Positions 22,255 to 32,699 of a DNA stretch of 64,000 bases are shown here, piece after piece. The position numbers were made by a program, and so were the translations under genes. The notes beneath the pieces were generated by a model that was not told where the DNA came from, searched no databases, and saw only the letters and a list, made by a program, of their open reading frames with translations. Position 1 is the stretch's first letter; every line of letters starts with the position of its first letter. The stretch is from Bretschneidera sinensis (taxonomy: Eukaryota > Streptophyta > Magnoliopsida > Brassicales > Akaniaceae), in NCBI GenBank assembly GCA_023935145.1, contig CM043700.1:105955900-106019899 (forward strand), read 5' to 3'.

Positions 22255-22365
22255 TTAGTTAATGTACGTTCTTTGTTATATATTATTGCATATATATGTC
22301 GTACTGGGATTTCAAAATGTGACGACACCGTCTCGGGGGTGGCTAACCCGAGATGGGTCGTTACA

Positions 22366-22831
22366 TTATATGCCGAGCCAAAGTAATCTCGGGTTATAGT
22401 TAATCAAATTCCTATAATGAGATTACAAGATAATCCAAAATTATCAAAACCAAACACTTGTCACGTATATTTTGGATCGGTGTTTTTAAAATAAAAATTA
22501 ATCCATCATATTGTAATTAAGTGCAAAATTTAAAGTTGGTTGTAATTCACCCAAAAAAGAATACAATGATAAATTTGGGTACATTTTTTTTTTAAGATTG
22601 TAACATGCATCGAAAGGGAAAATTCTTATTTAGATTTGACCTATATTTTTTTTTAAACAAACATATTTTTATTGGAGAATAGAAGAAAGAGGTCAGAATT
22701 TGTTCTATTTACAATGAAAAATATTTTTGATTTAATCGTATGCTAAGCAAGAATCTCTTTATCGAAAAACCTCATCATCTTTGTCTTTGATAGAAGCCAA
22801 GTCAAACTCAAAACAAGGTTAACTAGGGATA
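22366..22831. other. AT-rich stretch, no gene seen
   Basis: Follows the chromovirus LTR end. It has several A/T runs and no frame with family motifs. Confidence 0.5.
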
Positions 22832-22872
22832 AAAATGTTAGTTCCTTGATTTTCTACGCAATTCAAAATGTT

Positions 22873-22955
22873 GAGGTAGTCTAAGGTCAATCGCTTGAAC
22901 TTTCGTGCACTAACCTTTACCACTTAAAAGCAACACATGTCCTATAAGTAAAATA
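22873..22955 (+). repeat. Left arm of inverted repeat around the L40 pseudogene
   Basis: Reverse complement matches 24,438-24,520 at roughly three quarters of positions by eye. The best-kept parts are 'gaccttagact', 'ttcaagc' and 'aggaca..tgttgc'. A direct repeat 'aaaatgttagttcc...attttct' lies outside each arm (22,832-22,855 and 24,524-24,547). Confidence 0.7.
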
Positions 22956-23358
22956 AAGGAACAGATAACTTAGAAATCCCGGTAAAGAAAAGGACAAAAT
23001 GTTGACAGATTAGAGAGCTAGAGATACTTCAATCTCTGAACCAAAAATGAAAAGGAGGGAAGGTAACAAAAAATGAAGGGAAACAAAAAGTTATTATTAG
23101 TCTTCTTAAGGCTTTCTTTTAATCTTCTTCACTTCTAGTTAAAATCAAGTTGTGGGACTTCAACTAAAGACTTGCATTGTCTATCTCCTTCATCTTGATT
23201 TATCACAATCGCTGATATTATTTGTTGCAAAAAACTTGGTATTTTCACTCTTGAAAGGTATTTTTTTAATTAAAATTCAACAATCAAACCATGAAAGTCA
23301 TAAGCTAACCTATAACAAAAATTAGCGTCCTCTGTTTTCTAGAAGAAAGAGGAGAGAG

Positions 23359-23745
23359 ATGCAGATATTTGTAAAAACACTCACAGGGAAGACCATTACT
23401 CTCGAAGTCAAGAGCTCCGACACCATCGACAATGTCAAGGCTAAGATCCAAGACAAAGAAAGAATACCACCGGATCAGCAACGATTGATCTTTGCTAGGA
23501 AGCAGCTCGAAGATGGTCGTATTGTAGCTGACTACAACGTTAAAAAAGAATCTACGCATCATCTTGTGCTGAGGCTTAAGAGAGGAATCATAATGCCTTC
23601 TTTGATCGATTTGGCTCGCAAATGCAACATAGACAAGACGATTTATCACAAATGTTATGCTCACTTGCATCCAAGGGTTGTTAATTGCCGGAAGAAAAAG
23701 TGTTGCCACAGCAATTAGTTGAGGCCTAAGAGGAAGATCAAGTGA
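23359..23745 (+). pseudogene. Ubiquitin-ribosomal protein L40 fusion pseudogene
   Basis: Starts at ATG 23,359 ('[17 protein letters not shown]'). The 128-codon span equals the usual ubiquitin(76)-L40(52) length. The L40 part shows the zinc-ribbon cysteines ('[13 protein letters not shown]', 'KKKC'). TAG at 23,716-23,718 replaces the expected Gln, and in-frame text continues to TGA at 23,743. The ubiquitin end reads '...LRLKRG' instead of the Gly-Gly needed for cleavage. Residue 47 is Arg and residue 67 is His, while Lys48 and Lys63 are kept. No intron is present, and a T12A13 tract follows at 23,832-23,856. It is probably a processed retrocopy; I would not expect a working protein. Confidence 0.92.
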
Positions 23746-24437
23746 ACTCTGATTGAAATCGATGTGTCTAACTTGGGAAGGCTTGAATATGAGATTTGGA
23801 CTTTTACTTGGTCCTCTTTTGGGTGGATGAATTTTTTTTTTTTAAAAAAAAAAAAACTATTACAAATTTCCCAAATTCTCACGAGCCTTTTACCAAACAC
23901 ATAAACTGCAAATCAAAATTTCTCAAAAAATAAAACATACATTTGTACCATACATTTAAATCAAAAATACACAAATTACATTTAAAAACATTAAAAAAAA
24001 AAAAAAAACTATCAATGCACTAAATTCATCCTTCCACCAAAACCCACAAACTACATCAACCACAAATTCTTGTAGCTTTGTATTCGATGATATCAAAGAA
24101 GAGAAGACAAGCTAAAAACTTTATGCTATTATAGTGACTATCTTGCCTTGAATAGCATTGTATTCAAATAAAACCACAATCCCTCAAAGTAGTGTTAAGA
24201 TTCGCCAAATGGCTAAGAGTGGTATAGATTCTTGCAATGGTTTTAATTTCTAGAGCGAGCCAAGTTTTGATCTTAATCTTTTTTGCTTTCCAGTCTCCTC
24301 TTTCTAGAAATCAAGAGCCAAAAGTTTTCGATCAGCTTCCCAAAAGGACCTGAAACTTCTATCACTTAGGTATTCATTTTGGTGTTCATCTTTCTCTTTC
24401 TCTATCTCTCTATCTCTATCTACCAACAAACATAAAG

Positions 24438-24520
24438 GTACTTTACTCACAGGACAAGTGTTGCATTTACGGGGCAAAGGTCAATGCGTGAATCTTCAAG
24501 CAACTGACCTTAGACTCCCT
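24438..24520 (-). repeat. Right arm of inverted repeat around the L40 pseudogene
   Basis: Partner of 22,873-22,955. The distance between arms is about 1.5 kb and the L40 pseudogene lies between them. A CT-rich microsatellite (24,391-24,421) sits just inside. Confidence 0.7.
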
Positions 24521-24699
24521 CGCAAAATGTTAGTTCCCTCATTTTCTTTATGCATGGTATCATCCTAACGTATCTTGGCTCTATACGTATGGCACTTTCA
24601 GTTCCTATAGTTTTAAGTAACAACCAATGCTAGCTTGGATTTCAGGGATTTTTCATTCCCATAGAAAATTTGAAATTATTAAAATATAAGTACTTTACT

Positions 24700-24803
24700 T
24701 AGGGGATGTTTGGATGCTACTTTAAGTAGAACTTAAATAAAAAACAAGCCTTGTTTTTTTTTTTTTATTTAAGTGCTATTTAAAGTAGCATCCAAACATC
24801 CTT
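24700..24803. mobile_element. Hairpin MITE, about 104 bp
   Basis: 'ggatgtttggatgctacttt' at 24,704 and its inverse 'aaagtagcatccaaacatcc' at 24,782-24,801 form ~20-bp terminal inverted repeats around an A/T-rich centre. The flanks 'tttactta' and 'tttaacta' resemble an imperfect 8-bp duplication, which would suggest a hAT-type origin. Confidence 0.6.
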
Positions 24804-24859
24804 TAACTACTTACCATTTCTAGTTATCTAAAATCAAATACCACACTTCAATACCACAA

Positions 24860-25141
24860 GTAGAGGTGGGAAATGGGTGGGTTAGGCCGGGTACAGGTAG
24901 CGGGTCAATGAGTAATAGTTAAAAAATGTTCATTTTCTAAAATGTCTTATTTTTCATTTCCATACTCGTGTTAAGTAGGAGGGTAACAGGCCAAAAATGG
25001 GTATTGGCATTAATTTTCCTATTTTGGTGAGAAAATGGCAACCCATGCTGGATACGGGTTAGGTCTTATGGGTAGTGAATCAACGGTTAGGAGCTAAAAA
25101 ATGTTAATTTCATAACGAATCTTATTTTTCATGCTCATACT
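24860..25141. repeat. Diverged local duplication with GGGT/ACCC words
   Basis: Two related ~120-bp stretches, 24,893-25,010 and 25,070-25,136, sharing 'cttatttttcat...catac'. The second is interrupted by the Gypsy element and continues at 30,360 ('atacccgtgcttaagtagg', matching 'actcgtgttaagtagg' at 24,963). Confidence 0.6.
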
Positions 25142-26401
25142 TGTTGGAGCGATTATCTACCTAATTAAATATGCAAATAACCGTCCTTGTTTTACTTGCA
25201 AGTGCACAAGGTCAGTAGTAGCATAGTGTGCAAGTGCGAGATCATTTCCACAGGGATTGGTGAATTTTGATTTAGAATTAGTTTCACAAAGTAAAAATAG
25301 ATGGGAATAAATATTGAGTTTAAACAATAATAATAAAGACGTAGGGACTTGGTATCCACCACTAATCATGCTACCCAAACGAAACAATATGCCAATGCTC
25401 TATTCATGCTATGAATACCTACTGGTTGTCAACCTAAGGGCTTGGTCCACTCCTTAGGCTATTGATTTCCCTAAGCAACAAGTTAGGCATGGTGTATACT
25501 CTAACTCTTTTCTCTCTTAAGGGATTCAGCATGGTGTATACTGAGTTGTTCCTTAAGAGAGCATAGGATCTGTGGAAATCGACAACCACATGGGACCTAG
25601 GGCTTGGTCCACTCCCGGTTTCCCATGTTGATTAACCCAAGAATCTGGTGTGGATATTTTTTGTTACTATTGTTGAACCCAGGACTCGGTCATCCAAATT
25701 GATTCAACTAACTGATCCATGCCACATGCATAAGTTGATCAGACACACACATATGAGGAATGTGAATAAAAACAAGTATTAATCAAATTAAGAATCACAG
25801 CATAAGTATTGCAAAGGCACCAATATTGAATTATTGGTTAAACATAATTAGAGCTTCAACTAAGCCCTTACTAAAAGTTTAAGTACACATAATAAAAATA
25901 AAGGAAAGAAGAAACCCGAGAGAAGAGTCATCAATTCTCCTCCACAATTTCCTTCTCTGATCTCCCCGAACAAAAAATAAACTAAAAGGAAGATAAGCTC
26001 CTCAAAAGGGAGATACTGTTTTTGTGTTTTACAGGGCTATTTATAGGGTTCTAAAGGTGCCTTGAAACCCTAATTTCTAAAATAGGTCTGGAAGAAATCT
26101 TACCAAAACTGGCTCTGCCGCCTCTTTGTGTGTGTGTGCTCGATCGCGTGCTTCTGCGCTCGAGCGCATGGGTGCACTCGAGCCTTCTATGTGTGCGTGC
26201 GATTGCTTGTGTGCTCGATCGCACTAGCTTTTTCCAGATCTTCAATTTTCTTCCTTTAAAGCTTTAAAATGCTTTCTTTTCTTCACAAGCCTATAAAAAA
26301 CACAGAAAACACAGAAATGAAGTAAAATAGAATAAAATATGTAAACAAAGGGCTTAACAAATGTAAATTAAGGAGCTTAAATAATATTTAAGCTCCTATC
26401 A
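25142..26401 (-). repeat. LTR A (3' LTR in element sense)
   Basis: 1,260 bp, 'tgttggagcg' to 'tcctatca'. Motif sites: 'cttggtccactc' at 25,441 and 25,603, 'catggtgtatact' at 25,488 and 25,530. CpG-rich near-palindromes lie at 26,137-26,225, including the perfect palindrome 'tgcgctcgagcgca' at 26,155-26,168. Confidence 0.92.
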
Positions 26402-27803
26402 CACCCCCAAACTTACATATTGCTAGTCCTTTAGCAATACGAAACTAAAAACTAAATAAAAAAAACAAAGACGCAAAGATAAATCCATCATTCATGGTAT
26501 CCGAAAATTTAAGTGTCACACAAACCATGATATTTATTCATGAGCAAGCTTAAAGTACAAACCCATCTTCGCAATGAATAGGAGTTTTAAATTTTAATTA
26601 CTTACAAGAGGCAGGCTAAAGCATCAAAAGTCTGAATCAGTGTATGGTGAACTAGCACATAAAAGATGAAGCTTCCAAATGATTCCAATGTGTAGTGTTT
26701 CGGTGTCTTAACATTCATCGAATTCCCTATCAGAATGAACAATAATGGCATAGTTTTATTCCTTTTCTTTTTCTTTTATCATGAGCTTGTTGCCATGTTG
26801 AGTTCCATTAAGCTTTCTAATTGACCCTTGTAACAAGTGTTTGGCCAATGACTCCTAAACCAGATGGTTTTAGGGCATTAAGTGTAAAGACACCCCTAAG
26901 AACTTACTAACTATAGTCAAAAAGGCTACGAAACTAACTGGTCTTAATGATTCCAAACAAAATCCCCACCTTTTGATGTGAACACTCACTGCTTACTGAG
27001 GCAAGAGGTCCAGTTACTCAATGGAAACTTTATTTAATGATCATTATATGCATCATTCCCACCTTTTGACGTGAACACTCACTGCTTACTGAGGCAAGAG
27101 GTCCAGTTACTCGGTGGAAAATATATTTAATGATCATTAAGAGCATTTTTTTTTCTCTTTTTTGCTTAATAACATTCTTCTCTGTTTTTCTATGCCAAAG
27201 TGTTATTCGAACAAGTCATCTGATTACAGTTAAGCGATGGAAATGTACATATAGAAATTATATGTCATACCCCACGCAATTATGTGTTAATGTGCTCGTG
27301 TTAGATTAGATCAAACTTGTGATTTCTTAAATGCCAAAAGTAGGTAACTACACCTTAAAACTCTATTATCAGCTAATGTGTTTAGGATTTTAAGCTCACT
27401 GATGAAATCTTATCACAATATTCGTTTAGATCAACAAAAAATTTCAACATAATATGAACATGCATTTATCTTAAAAAAAAAAAAAAAACTGGGACAAGTG
27501 TGTGAATGTGTCCCCCATACCCCCAAACTTAAATTACACATTGTCCCTAATGTGTGAATAACATGGAAAGATCTAACCTGGGAGATGGAGAACTAGCTGG
27601 GCCGGTATGGCTCATACCACACCCCCAAACTTGAATGGATGCACACATTGTCCCTAAAAAAGAAAAACTAACGTAATATGGGAAAACAAAAAGAACTGAA
27701 AATAAATAAATAACAATAAATACAAAAAACAATAAAAATAAAAGATAAGCTGTGGGGTGCCTCCCATGAGCGCTAAGTTTAACGTCTTCAGCCGGACCAA
27801 GCC
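26402..27803. other. Interior non-coding part of the Gypsy element
   Basis: No open frame with motifs. It contains a 93-bp tandem duplication (about 26,966-27,146, 'accttttgaygtgaacactc'), a poly-A run at 27,474-27,488 and two copies of 'cccccaaacttraat' (27,521 and 27,623). Confidence 0.65.
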
Positions 27804-28784
27804 TTATTTTTCCCCAAAACTAAGATTGGCATCAACTAGCACAGGTAGTGTCTTATTCTCTCCCATATAAGCATAAGTCAAATGCTTCGGCAATTGCTTC
27901 AACTCTAAATTTGGTGCCTGGACAATAGAAGGAAAAAAAATAGTATTATTAGACATATGAGGTTTAAATGGATCAGTGTACTTACTTGGATGCTTTGGAG
28001 AAGCCTCTAGAAGGTGCACAGTTTCAATGATGTCATCAGTAACATCCTCAGATTTTGGCTCAACATTTGATCCTTTGAAACAATGGGTGAGGGTGGTCTC
28101 TAATGGATCAATGTGATGGACGTGAAAAACTTGCTCAAAAACACCTTTTTGTTGTTCACTCAGCTCCTTAGCCAATTGCCCCACTTGTACTTTCAATCTT
28201 TGAATGGTTTGTTCATGCCTTGTAGTGGTTTATCTTATCTCAGTCTGAAATTGTCTCTCTTCTGCCATGAACTGTTCTTGTGAGGTCATCAACCGTTGTT
28301 GCTGAGTTGCCAATTGCCTCACAAGACTCACTAGGTCACTTTGCTTTGATTCCAGAACTGATTGGGCTGCCTGTGGAGAGTTTCTTTGATGCCTTTAAAG
28401 GTTCAAGGCATTCTGATCGTTGTTCCATGAGAAGTTAGTGCGGTTCCTCCATCCAGGATTATAGGTATATGCATATATGTTGTAGTTGTTCGGTCCCACA
28501 TAATTTGCTTGCTCTTGATCTGCAGATGAATACAAAGTGAAATTGTCAGTAGTGTGATCAAAACAAGAACATATACCACATACCTGGATTTGTTTGGCTC
28601 ATGGACTAGGTGAGATGTTTTGAGTAGTCATGGCTTGTACAAGCATATCTATCTTTCTTTCCATAGCAGCCAACCAATTTGGAGATCCACCATTTAAGTT
28701 TACTTCATACAAGTCCTTGCTCTTTACTCCTTGCTCTGTATTGAGTGGAAAGAAGGTTGAATTTCTGGATCGAAGCCTGTGCAT
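27804..28784 (-). pseudogene. gag C-terminus fused to pre-RT segment of the Gypsy element
   Basis: One minus-strand frame of 327 codons, broken by only three stops (after 'QNISPSP', 'NALNL' and 'FQTEIR'). From the N-terminus: 'PNWLAAMERKIDML', a degenerate knuckle 'CGICSCFDHTTDNF' with the last Cys replaced by Phe, 'YAYTYNPGWRNRTNFSW' (an Athila/Tat gag signature), a Gln-rich helical stretch, then 'PNLELKQLPKHLTYAYMGENKTLPV', which in full elements lies between protease and RT. It ends 'VDANLSFGEK'. The join shows an internal deletion. Confidence 0.82.
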
Positions 28785-29090
28785 GAATCAGTTGAACCGC
28801 TTCAGTGTAGTAGTTTTAGTACTACTGCTCGGGTACTCTCTGGACCTTTTGCGCTCGAGCGCACCCTGAACTGTGCTCGATCGCTGTTCTTCCTGTGCTC
28901 GAGCGCTACACTAGTGCATTCGATCGCAATGAGGACAGAAACTCCTCTGCTGCACACCTGAACAAAAAACAGAAAAACAGAAAACGAAAAGATGAAAAAA
29001 ATTAGGGTTGTTTGATAAAGAAAACATAAATAGAACAGAAAAAATAAAAATTACTAACGAAAATAATTCTAAAAACAAATTTAGCGCAAT

Positions 29091-29107
29091 CCCCGGCAAC
29101 AGTGCCA
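29091..29107 (-). promoter_or_regulatory. Primer-binding site of the Gypsy element
   Basis: Plus strand 'ccccggcaacagtgcca'; minus strand TGGCACTGTTGCCGGGG, six bases inside LTR B. It is one or two bases off the usual Athila/Tat primer site. Confidence 0.8.
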
Positions 29108-29113
29108 AAAACT

Positions 29114-30359
29114 TGTTGGAGCGATTATCTACCTAATTAAATATGCAAATAACCGTCATTGTTTTACTTGCAAGTGCACAAGGTTAGTAGTAGCATAGTG
29201 TGCAAGTGCGAGATCATTTCCACAGGGATTGGTAAATTTCGATTTAGAATTAGTTTCACAAAGTAAAAATAGATAGGAATAAATATTGAGTTTAAACAAT
29301 AATAATAAAGACGTAGGGACTTCGTATCCACTACTAATCATGCTACCCCAACGAAACAATATGCCAATGCTCTATTCATGCTATGAATACCTACTGGTTG
29401 TCAACCTAAGGGCTTGGTCCACTCCTTAGGCTATTGATTTCCCTAAGCAACGAGTTAGGCATGGTGTATACTCTAAACTCTTTTCTCTCTTAAGGGATTC
29501 AACATGGTGTATACTGAGTTGTTCCTTAAGAGAGCATAGGATCTTTGGAAATCAACAACCACACGGGACCTAGGGCTTGGTCCACTCTCGGTTTCCCATG
29601 TTGATTAACCCAAGAATCCGGTGTGGATATCTTTTGTTACTATTGTTGAACCCAGGACTCATTCATCCAAATTGATTCAACTAACTGATCCATACCACAT
29701 GCATAAGTTGATCAGACACACGCATATGAGGAATGTAAATAAAAACAGGTATTAATCAAATTATGAATCACAACATAAGTATTGCAAAGGCGCCAATATT
29801 GAATTATTGGTTAAACATATTTAGGGCTTCAACTAAACCCTTACTAAGAGTTTAAGTACACATAATAAAAATAAAGGAAAGAAGAAACCCGAGAGAAGAG
29901 TTGTCAATTCTCCTCCACAGTTTCCTTTTCTGATCTCCCCGAACAAAAACTAAACTAAAAGCAAGATAAGCTCCTCAAAAGGGAGATACTGTTTTTGTGT
30001 TTTACAGGGCTATTTATAGGGTTCTAAAGGTGCCTTGAAACCTTAATTTCCAAAATAGGTCTGGAAGAAATCTTTCCAAAACTGGCTCTGCCGCCTCTGT
30101 GTGTGTGTGTGCTCGATCGCGTGCTTCTACACTCGAGCCTACTATGTGTGCGGACGATTGCTTGTGCTCTCGATCGCACTAGCTCTTTCCAGATCTTCAG
30201 TTTTCTTCCTTTAAAGCTTCAAAATGCTTTCTCTTCTTCACAAGCCTATAAAAAACACAGAAAACACAAAAAGAAAGTAAAATAGAATAAAATACGTAAA
30301 CAAATGGCTTAACAAATGTAAATTAAGGGGCTTAAATATGAATATTTAACCTCCTGTCA
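29114..30359 (-). repeat. LTR B (5' LTR in element sense)
   Basis: 1,246 bp, near-identical to LTR A. Motifs at 29,413, 29,460, 29,503 and 29,576 follow the same outer/inner pattern as A. CpG-rich words are at 30,109-30,180. LTR B has lost the perfect palindrome through a short deletion near 30,130. Confidence 0.92.
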
Positions 30360-31880
30360 ATACCCGTGCTTAAGTAGGCTGGTAACGGGTCAAAAAACTA
30401 AAAATCTTACCTTTAACCACAAACAACTCCACTGCTTTAGTCTCCCTTTATAGCGTGTTTGACTCTAACTCTTACCTTTGTTACCAGAGTCTCCAAGATA
30501 TTTATGATTTGTTTGTTTCACGGACAAAATTATAATGAGATAGGATTAAGATTAACATGAGATATAATAAAGTAAGATTAAAGAGGTAATACATTAATCT
30601 TATGTTTGTTTCATATGATTGTTGGATTGGGACTAAAGTGAGATAAAAAGTTTAAATACCCTAACACTATTCATCATCCTTAACAATCTCTAATTTCTTC
30701 ATAAACCCTAAAATTTAATTATTATTATTATTACTATTCAATTATTATTATCACATTAAAAGTTTTATTATATTTACTATCATTATAATCATACTAATTA
30801 TTATAATGTTATTTTAATTATTATAATTCCTATTACAAGAGTAATAAATAACAGTTATTATTAAAATTTTATTTTTATTATTATAATTAAAATATTGTAA
30901 ATCAGTTTTACCTAGCGGAATAGCGGGTACTTACCGATTCAACCCGAAATCTTCTAGTATTTGGACTCCTCTCCAGTTCTTTACGCTTCAATCTCGCCGG
31001 AGGTCGGACATGAAATCACAATGAAGGAAATCACGTTCTTGTCACAATCCAAGAACCTTTATGTCTTTCTAAAAGAAATTCTCTCTCTTAAGTCTATTTT
31101 CTCTCTAAGAAATAGATTTTCCAACAGCCATTTTCTCCCTGGATATACATATACATACTGCCAAGAGAAAGGTAGTTATGGGCAACTGACTTAAACCAAA
31201 AGTCGCATTCATTCAACTAAAAGTTGCATTCATTCAACTAAAAGTTGCACAGTTTCTTCATGCCTTTTGGTTTGTAGTTAATCGGACGGATCGGGTCACC
31301 CATCATGGGTGCCTAACCCGGCCCAGATTTTCTACAATAATAATAATATTTTTATAAATATAATTATAATAGTAATATTTTTATAAATATAATTATAATA
31401 ATAGTTATTTTATATATTATTATTATTATCGTAAATATAATTATAAGTTTAGTTTCATATGAGTGATAGATTCTGTCTCAAACTAGAGGTGAGACAAAAA
31501 AGATGGGATTAAGACTAATTTCATCTAACCTTAATCCCACATAAATAGTAAATCTCCCTACCAAATGAGAGATAAGTATTCATATCGGATTAAAATAGTT
31601 CAATCTCATCGTCACCAATAAAACATACCCTTAATGCAATCCACCGCATAAATCACCATCCCCATCAATAATAGTTGTCGATTCACAATACATGTCAAAC
31701 AATCGAAGTCAATCTTAACCGTAAAGAGTAGGGTCCCACGAAATCAATGATGTGACTGAGGAGATCGAGACCCACACTAAAAAATAGCCGATTTTGAACG
31801 CAGCACACAATAGGAGCGCACGAGAATTCCCTCAAATCTAAGAAGGTCGTGAACAAATCGAACTAGAAACCCTAAAAAAT
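30360..31880. other. AT-rich intergenic stretch with simple repeats
   Basis: Contains TTA-rich low-complexity DNA (30,718-30,900), a repeated 'atatttttataaatataattataat' unit (31,347-31,402), and 21-bp units 'cattcattcaactaaaagtt' (31,205-31,250). Blocks with GGGTCACCC-type words near 31,293-31,325 recall those at 24,870-25,060. No supported gene. Confidence 0.55.
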
Positions 31881-31886
31881 CTCACC

Positions 31887-32050
31887 TATAAAATCTCTTT
31901 ATTGGGATTTTCCTTTAAAGGTCTTTCTCCGTACTGCTTAGACCATTGTGTCTGCCGCACTTATATCTGCTTTCTCTTTCTCTCTTCCATAGATTTTGAT
32001 TTCTACGAAATATAGTATGCATTCACTCACTATGTTTGTTGATTTTGGTG
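31887..32050 (+). promoter_or_regulatory. Possible core promoter and 5'UTR exon of the G3BP-like gene
   Basis: 'tataaaatc' at 31,887 is followed about 30 bases on by a CT-rich leader ending '...cttccatag'. A possible donor 'gtatgc' lies at about 32,015, then T-rich intron-like sequence to 32,640. The first coding exon at 37,628 sits right after a splice acceptor ('tttatgtag'), so a 5'UTR intron must have lain upstream. This is inference from arrangement only. Confidence 0.35.
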
Positions 32051-32699
32051 ATTTGTTTTTTTATTCTTTTTTTAGAATATGTTAATTAAAGGTTTCTTTT
32101 TAGTATTGATTTCTTCATTTTGATATGTAATTGATGATTTATAAATTGATTATCTTTTTTGGGGGTTTGTGTGGAGTGGTAAATCGAGGGTTTCTCTTTT
32201 CCTGTTATAGATCTAGTGTTATGATTTTGTTAAAGCACAAATTTTTGAACTTGAAGGCAATGACAATGTGTTTTTTTATTGCTTAAATTGTTTGGATTTA
32301 GAAGGAAAAAGAATATTTATTCTCTTTGAAGGCCAAACATAAGTTGAGAAGACGAAATTTAGGTGTAAAGTTTAAGACTTTTTTAGCTATGATGATCGTA
32401 CCAGAGGTAAAAGAACGAATTTTAAGAAATGAGAGAAAACTAATATTTCGAGATAAATCTATATACTATTTTCTCTTAAATTTTTGTACTGCAAAACAAT
32501 CATAGAAATTTTTGTAGCATGGTTTAATTAAGTTATGTTTCCCGTTAAGCTTTAGTAATTATAATTATTTAATGTTGTTTTATTTTGGGATTTAATAATC
32601 CAAAAAAGAGGGATTTAGGGTTTAAGGTTTAGAGTTGGGGCCTTTTTTTATAAGTAAAAGTGTATTAAAGCAAAGAAACGCACCAAGAGGGTGCAACCC

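Larger units (their letters stand above)
19276..22365 (+). repeat. 3' LTR of the chromovirus-like element, split by LTR D
   Basis: It follows a purine-rich run 'ggggacaaaatttttataagg' at about 19,247. Start 'tcgtaatactc' (probably from TGTAA) at 19,276; end '...gggtcgttaca' at 22,365. LTR D occupies 19,883-21,181. Without it the LTR is about 1.8 kb. It contains a 35-bp minisatellite (part at 19,805-19,877, the rest at 21,187-21,470) and a perfect TG/CA palindrome (22,221-22,254). The ends are placed by family pattern because no second LTR is present. Confidence 0.7.
25142..30359 (-). mobile_element. Non-autonomous Ty3/Gypsy element (TR-GAG-like), two LTRs
   Basis: 5.2 kb. LTR A 25,142-26,401 and LTR B 29,114-30,359 are very similar. 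The flanking 5-bp repeats are ATACT/ATACC (one mismatch). The primer site next to LTR B (29,091-29,107, minus strand TGGCACTGTTGCCGGGG) fits the Athila/Tat type. The 2.7-kb interior holds a gag C-terminal frame and a short segment like that before RT in Athila/Tat pol. No protease active site, RT or integrase is visible, so it would have moved only with enzymes from a relative. Confidence 0.88.

Noticed and set aside
23359..23718. A working ubiquitin-L40 gene
   Set aside because: The Gly-Gly cleavage site is changed, a stop lies in L40, and introns are absent.
30961..31194. 77-codon plus-strand frame
   Set aside because: Low-complexity wording, no motif, and it lies among simple repeats.
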